Assembly (NCBI GenBank): GCA_045540115.1
Contig: JAZQGR010000068.1
Coordinates: forward strand, 1-8,442
Direction of reading: 5' to 3'
DNA: 8,442 nucleotides
Origin: Colimorpha_A sp045540115
GTDB lineage: Bacteria > Bacillota > Clostridia > Oscillospirales > CAG-272
In this document: positions 6,612 to 8,442 of the stretch, in pieces
Layout of the letters: each line of letters opens with the position of its first letter
How positions within the stretch are numbered: position 1 is the stretch's first letter
Translations under genes and position numbers: made by a program
Notes under the pieces: generated by a model
Seen by the model: only the letters and a program-made list of their open reading frames with translations
What the model was told of the DNA's origin: nothing
Database searches by the model: none

Positions 6612-7337
6612 TCATTCTCCTTGTACTGTTTCATATTTTTGCTCATATGGAAGGTAAAACTTCCAAACCTCATTACAGATCTGATAGTATTTCAGGCCTT
6701 TGGCGATTTCTTGCCGACGTTTGGTCCACAATTTCGGGATCCTCTTTACTTCTTTTTCGTCAAGAAGTAAGAGTTCGGCAATCTTTTCAAATCCTGCATC
6801 TCTTAAGCATTGAACTGCTCCTACAGTTAAACAAAGTGCCTCAATCGGAAGATCTAAGATTCTGACGCTGACTCCCGGCTTCGCTGTACCTTCATTAGCT
6901 TCCCTGATGCCTTGATGATAACCGTCCAGATAGCCTCGATCATATCCTTGCTCATCGTGATGCTCGCGTACCAATTGAAGATATCCGTCAAAACCGTTTA
7001 TGACGAGCTTATGCTGTCGAGGTGTTCGAAGTCCTCGCATCGCTTTATGTTCAATCTGTCTGACACGCTCTGTCGTAATCCCAAGGATCTTACCAATCTC
7101 TGAAAAGGACATCTTATCCCGATATCGCATCTCCAGAACAAGTCTCTGTCTATGTTCAATAAAGCACATGGCAACAAATAAGCCCTTGATCTGGTCATCA
7201 TTCAATACAGTTTCGTGGTCTCCGTAGGCTTCCTTATACAGATTCCCGGGATAATCCTCCAAAATCAATTGGCGCTTCTCCCAAGCTGCCTTCCCAACAC
7301 CCTCATACGGGTTTCTCTTTGCCTCATTCGAGCTCAT
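6612..7337 (-). CDS. Sigma-region-4-like / RNA polymerase alpha-CTD-like DNA-binding protein A
   Basis: A 241-residue protein with the same plan as protein B. Residues about 50-105 are a strong match to sigma-70 region 4, including FSEIGKILGITTERVRQIEHKAMRGLR (78-104); the ERVRQIE recognition helix is typical of primary-type sigma factors. Residues about 164-217 resemble the alpha C-terminal domain (LTVGAVQCLRDAG at 170-182, helix-hairpin-helix with RIPKLWTKRRQEI at 199-211). Here the positions of E. coli alpha R265 and N268 are G173 and Q176, so the main minor-groove contacts are lost, unlike protein B. A linker with a repeated G-Y pattern (131-143) joins the domains. There is no region 2. 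The ATG at 7337 has GGGGAGG 7 bases upstream and overlaps the AbrB-type gene by 14 bases. Confidence 0.87.
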   Translation of the reverse strand: MSSNEAKRNPYEGVGKAAWEKRQLILEDYPGNLYKEAYGDHETVLNDDQIKGLFVAMCFIEHRQRLVLEMRYRDKMSFSEIGKILGITTERVRQIEHKAMRGLRTPRQHKLVINGFDGYLQLVREHHDEQGYDRGYLDGYHQGIREANEGTAKPGVSVRILDLPIEALCLTVGAVQCLRDAGFEKIAELLLLDEKEVKRIPKLWTKRRQEIAKGLKYYQICNEVWKFYLPYEQKYETVQGE

Positions 7338-7524
7338 AGATCATCCTCCCCTTCGTTTCCGTTCTCTTCACTTCCACATTAGGAACGCGAAGGAGAATCC
7401 CATCCTCGGTGGCAAGCATTTCGACCCAATCGTTCTTCTCAAGTCTAAAGAGCCTTCTCATCTCTTTTGGAAGTGTTACTCTACCCAGGGAATCCACTTT
7501 CCTGATAATGCCGATATTTGTCAT
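7324..7524 (-). CDS. AbrB/SpoVT-type swapped-hairpin DNA-binding regulator
   Basis: A 66-residue protein whose residues 4-48 match the AbrB/MazE-type swapped-hairpin domain: GIIRKVDSLGRVTLPKEMRR (5-24), then a hydrophobic-charged strand pattern ending ILLRVP (43-48). Such proteins are dimers that bind DNA and act as transition-state regulators or autorepressors. A short basic-acidic tail (50-66) follows. The ATG at 7524 has AAAGGAG 8-9 bases upstream. It heads the four-gene operon and overlaps the next gene by 14 bases, so it is translationally tied to the sigma4/alpha-CTD-like protein A. It could be an autoregulator of the operon, acting on the repeats upstream (inference), or an antitoxin-like protein, but no toxin gene is next to it. 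Confidence 0.9.
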   Translation of the reverse strand: MTNIGIIRKVDSLGRVTLPKEMRRLFRLEKNDWVEMLATEDGILLRVPNVEVKRTETKGRMIYELE

Positions 7525-7576
7525 ATTCTCACTCCTTTTGTATTCGTCTATTTGTAGAACTTTCGGCTACGAGAAT

Positions 7577-7585
7577 ATAATAACA
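7577..7585 (-). promoter_or_regulatory. Extended -10 promoter of the abrB-type operon
   Basis: On the minus strand TGTTATTAT fits the extended -10 pattern TG-N-TATAAT with one mismatch. No good -35 hexamer lies at the right distance (7600-7605 reads AAATTT), which fits an extended -10 promoter. Predicted transcription starts near 7570, about 45 bases before the start codon. Confidence 0.45.
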
Positions 7586-7595
7586 CAGGTGAAAC

Positions 7596-7649
7596 TGCGA
7601 AATTTGTCGTTTTGTGGTGCGAAATATGAAAAGTTTTCGACATAATTCG
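7596..7649. repeat. Candidate operator repeats upstream of the abrB-type operon
   Basis: Two direct copies, TGCGAAATTTG (7596-7606) and TGCGAAATATG (7618-7628), match at 10 of 11 positions and start 22 bp apart, about two helical turns. A third, inverted copy (CATAATTCG, 7641-7649) forms with 7620-7628 a dyad of 9-bp arms with one mismatch around a 12-base centre. The first copy overlaps the -35 position of the operon promoter, as a repressor site would. Candidate binders are the AbrB-type or XRE protein encoded on either side. Confidence 0.4.
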
Positions 7650-7657
7650 AGAAAGGC

Positions 7658-7689
7658 AAAAACAAAAGAGCCGGTATTGCTACCGACTC
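7658..7689 (-). terminator. Intrinsic terminator after the XRE gene
   Basis: On the minus strand GAGTCGGTA pairs with TACCGGCTC (9 bp with one T-G pair) around a GCAA tetraloop, followed by TTTTGTTTTT. It lies 23 bases after the XRE stop codon and separates the repressor from the abrB-type operon. Confidence 0.92.
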
Positions 7690-7712
7690 CTGGACATTCG
7701 AGGTTCAGATAT

Positions 7713-8036
7713 TCACTTTAGGGTCTTGAGATACGCGTCGATCATAACGGAAACGTTTTCGCGTTGCTGAGGCGTAAGATTCTCCAATTTCTTGGTCAGC
7801 TCATCGTATACATACGTCTTGCCGGAGTTTAACTCGCCGCGAAGTATAAAGTCAGAAGAAACGTCCAAAGCGTTCACCAAACGAATAAATAAAGCCATAC
7901 TCGGAAACTTAGCACCACGCTCAATATCGCTGATATAAGTAGTACCGCAATCACACATTTCGCCCAATGCTTCCTGCGTGAGATGCTTATTGAGTCTGGC
8001 CTGCTTGAACCGCGCACCCATGGTCACCTTATCCAT
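7713..8036 (-). CDS. XRE-family helix-turn-helix repressor
   Basis: A 107-residue Cro/CI-type DNA-binding protein. Residues about 6-66 form the five-helix HTH domain: MGARFKQARLNKHLTQEALG (6-25), the recognition helix region TTYISDIERGAKFPS (32-46), and LFIRLVNALDVSSDFIL (49-65). The C-terminal tail (about 76-107), with a pattern of leucines in ELTKKLENLTPQQRENVSVM, probably mediates dimerisation. It lacks a peptidase or ligand-binding domain, so how it would be induced is not visible. The ATG at 8036 follows a GGGAGGG site. The gene has its own promoter region with a perfect inverted repeat and terminators on both sides, so it forms a unit of its own, like immunity or control repressors of mobile elements (inference). 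Confidence 0.93.
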   Translation of the reverse strand: MDKVTMGARFKQARLNKHLTQEALGEMCDCGTTYISDIERGAKFPSMALFIRLVNALDVSSDFILRGELNSGKTYVYDELTKKLENLTPQQRENVSVMIDAYLKTLK

Positions 8037-8066
8037 CGTTGCACCCTCCCTTCACAAATAGCATTA

Positions 8067-8087
8067 ACTTATATATTTAGTATAAGT
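8067..8087. promoter_or_regulatory. Inverted-repeat operator over the XRE promoter
   Basis: ACTTATA and TATAAGT form a perfect 7-bp inverted repeat around a 7-base spacer, a size typical of XRE-family operators. The candidate -10 element TATACT (8079-8084, minus strand) lies inside it, so a bound protein would block transcription. The likely binder is the XRE protein itself, by autorepression (inference). No strong -35 hexamer was found. Confidence 0.5.
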
Positions 8088-8161
8088 CTTAAGGGAGTTT
8101 TGCAGAATAATCCACCTTTCTAACATTCGTCTATCCGTGAATATTTGTGTGGCTTTTTTTC

Positions 8162-8201
8162 AAAAAAAGATCGGCAGAACTGTTAACTTGCTCTGCCGAT
8201 C
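8162..8201 (-). terminator. Intrinsic terminator after the partial gene at the window edge
   Basis: On the minus strand GATCGGCAGA pairs perfectly with TCTGCCGATC (10 bp) around a 13-base loop, followed by seven T residues. It begins 6 bases after the stop codon of the upstream gene. Confidence 0.93.
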
Positions 8202-8207
8202 CTTGTC

Positions 8208-8442
8208 TCACTCCATATTCTGCTTATGAACCTTGTTTATGTATATTGGTGTTTCGCCGATCTTCAGACCATTCTTTTCAAAGAACGTACTAACCCACCT
8301 TCTTGCATAATCATATCCTCTGTCCTTATATATCGCGGCAATAATTGCTTCAATATACAGGTCATGTGCAGGAAGCGGAGGATGAACACCTCCTCTGAGG
8401 TCATAATAATCACCGGTATCATCATAGGCAAATCTGTATATT
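8208..8442 (-). CDS. 3' end of an unrecognised gene, cut by the window edge
   Basis: An open frame enters from beyond base 8442 and runs 77 codons to a TGA at 8208-8210. The visible peptide includes DDTGDYYDLRGGVHPPLPAH (7-26), DLYIEAIIAAIYKDRGYDYA (27-46) and GETPIYINKVHK (62-73). It is rich in aromatic and charged residues and soluble in appearance. I do not recognise the family. The terminator right after the stop supports this being a real gene end. Confidence 0.7.
   Translation of the reverse strand, partial: IYRFAYDDTGDYYDLRGGVHPPLPAHDLYIEAIIAAIYKDRGYDYARRWVSTFFEKNGLKIGETPIYINKVHKQNME

Noticed and set aside
6612..7337. Complete alternative sigma factor
   Set aside because: Only region 4 is present; there is no region 2 for -10 recognition and core binding, and the C-terminal half is alpha-CTD-like.

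Overview
The window looks like an accessory or mobile-element segment from a Gram-positive Bacillota, most likely a Clostridia-type bacterium. The reasons are strong GGAGG-type ribosome binding sites before almost every gene, TTGAAG/TATTAT-like promoters, compact hairpin plus T-run terminators, and AbrB- and XRE-family regulators with typical clostridial features. Family assignments come from reading motifs by eye; no database search was possible. The taxonomic guess and the mobile-element guess are inferences: no integrase, relaxase, capsid gene or attachment site is visible.

Every gene supported here lies on the minus strand, so transcription runs from high to low coordinates. Four convincing intrinsic terminators divide the window into five transcription units. 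In order of transcription they are: (1) the 3' end of an unrecognised gene (8208-8442, cut by the window edge); (2) a single-gene XRE-family repressor (7713-8036); (3) a tightly packed four-gene operon (7524 down to 5392) encoding an AbrB-type protein, a sigma-region-4/alpha-CTD-like protein, an unknown helical protein, and a second sigma-region-4/alpha-CTD-like protein; (4) a single very acidic 632-residue protein (3359-5257); (5) a recD2-type helicase followed by a recJ-type single-strand exonuclease (3233 down to 1, with recJ cut by the window edge). No gap exceeds 300 bases; the longest (7525-7712, 188 bp) holds a terminator, a promoter and candidate operator repeats.

The most interesting part is the possible link between units 3, 4 and 5. 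The two fusion proteins in unit 3 each pair a helix-turn-helix like sigma-70 region 4, which reads the -35 element, with a domain like the C-terminal domain of RNA polymerase alpha, which binds the UP element just upstream of -35. Units 4 and 5 are both preceded by a duplicated 57-bp promoter (47/57 identical). Its perfectly conserved 24-bp core is exactly the -35 hexamer and the sequence upstream of it. A working model (inference) is that XRE and AbrB control the operon for the two promoter-recognition proteins, and these in turn act on the duplicated promoters driving the acidic protein and the RecD2/RecJ DNA-processing pair. The acidic protein has no Lys or Arg in its last 218 residues and could be a DNA mimic or a chaperone-like acidic protein, but its function is unknown.
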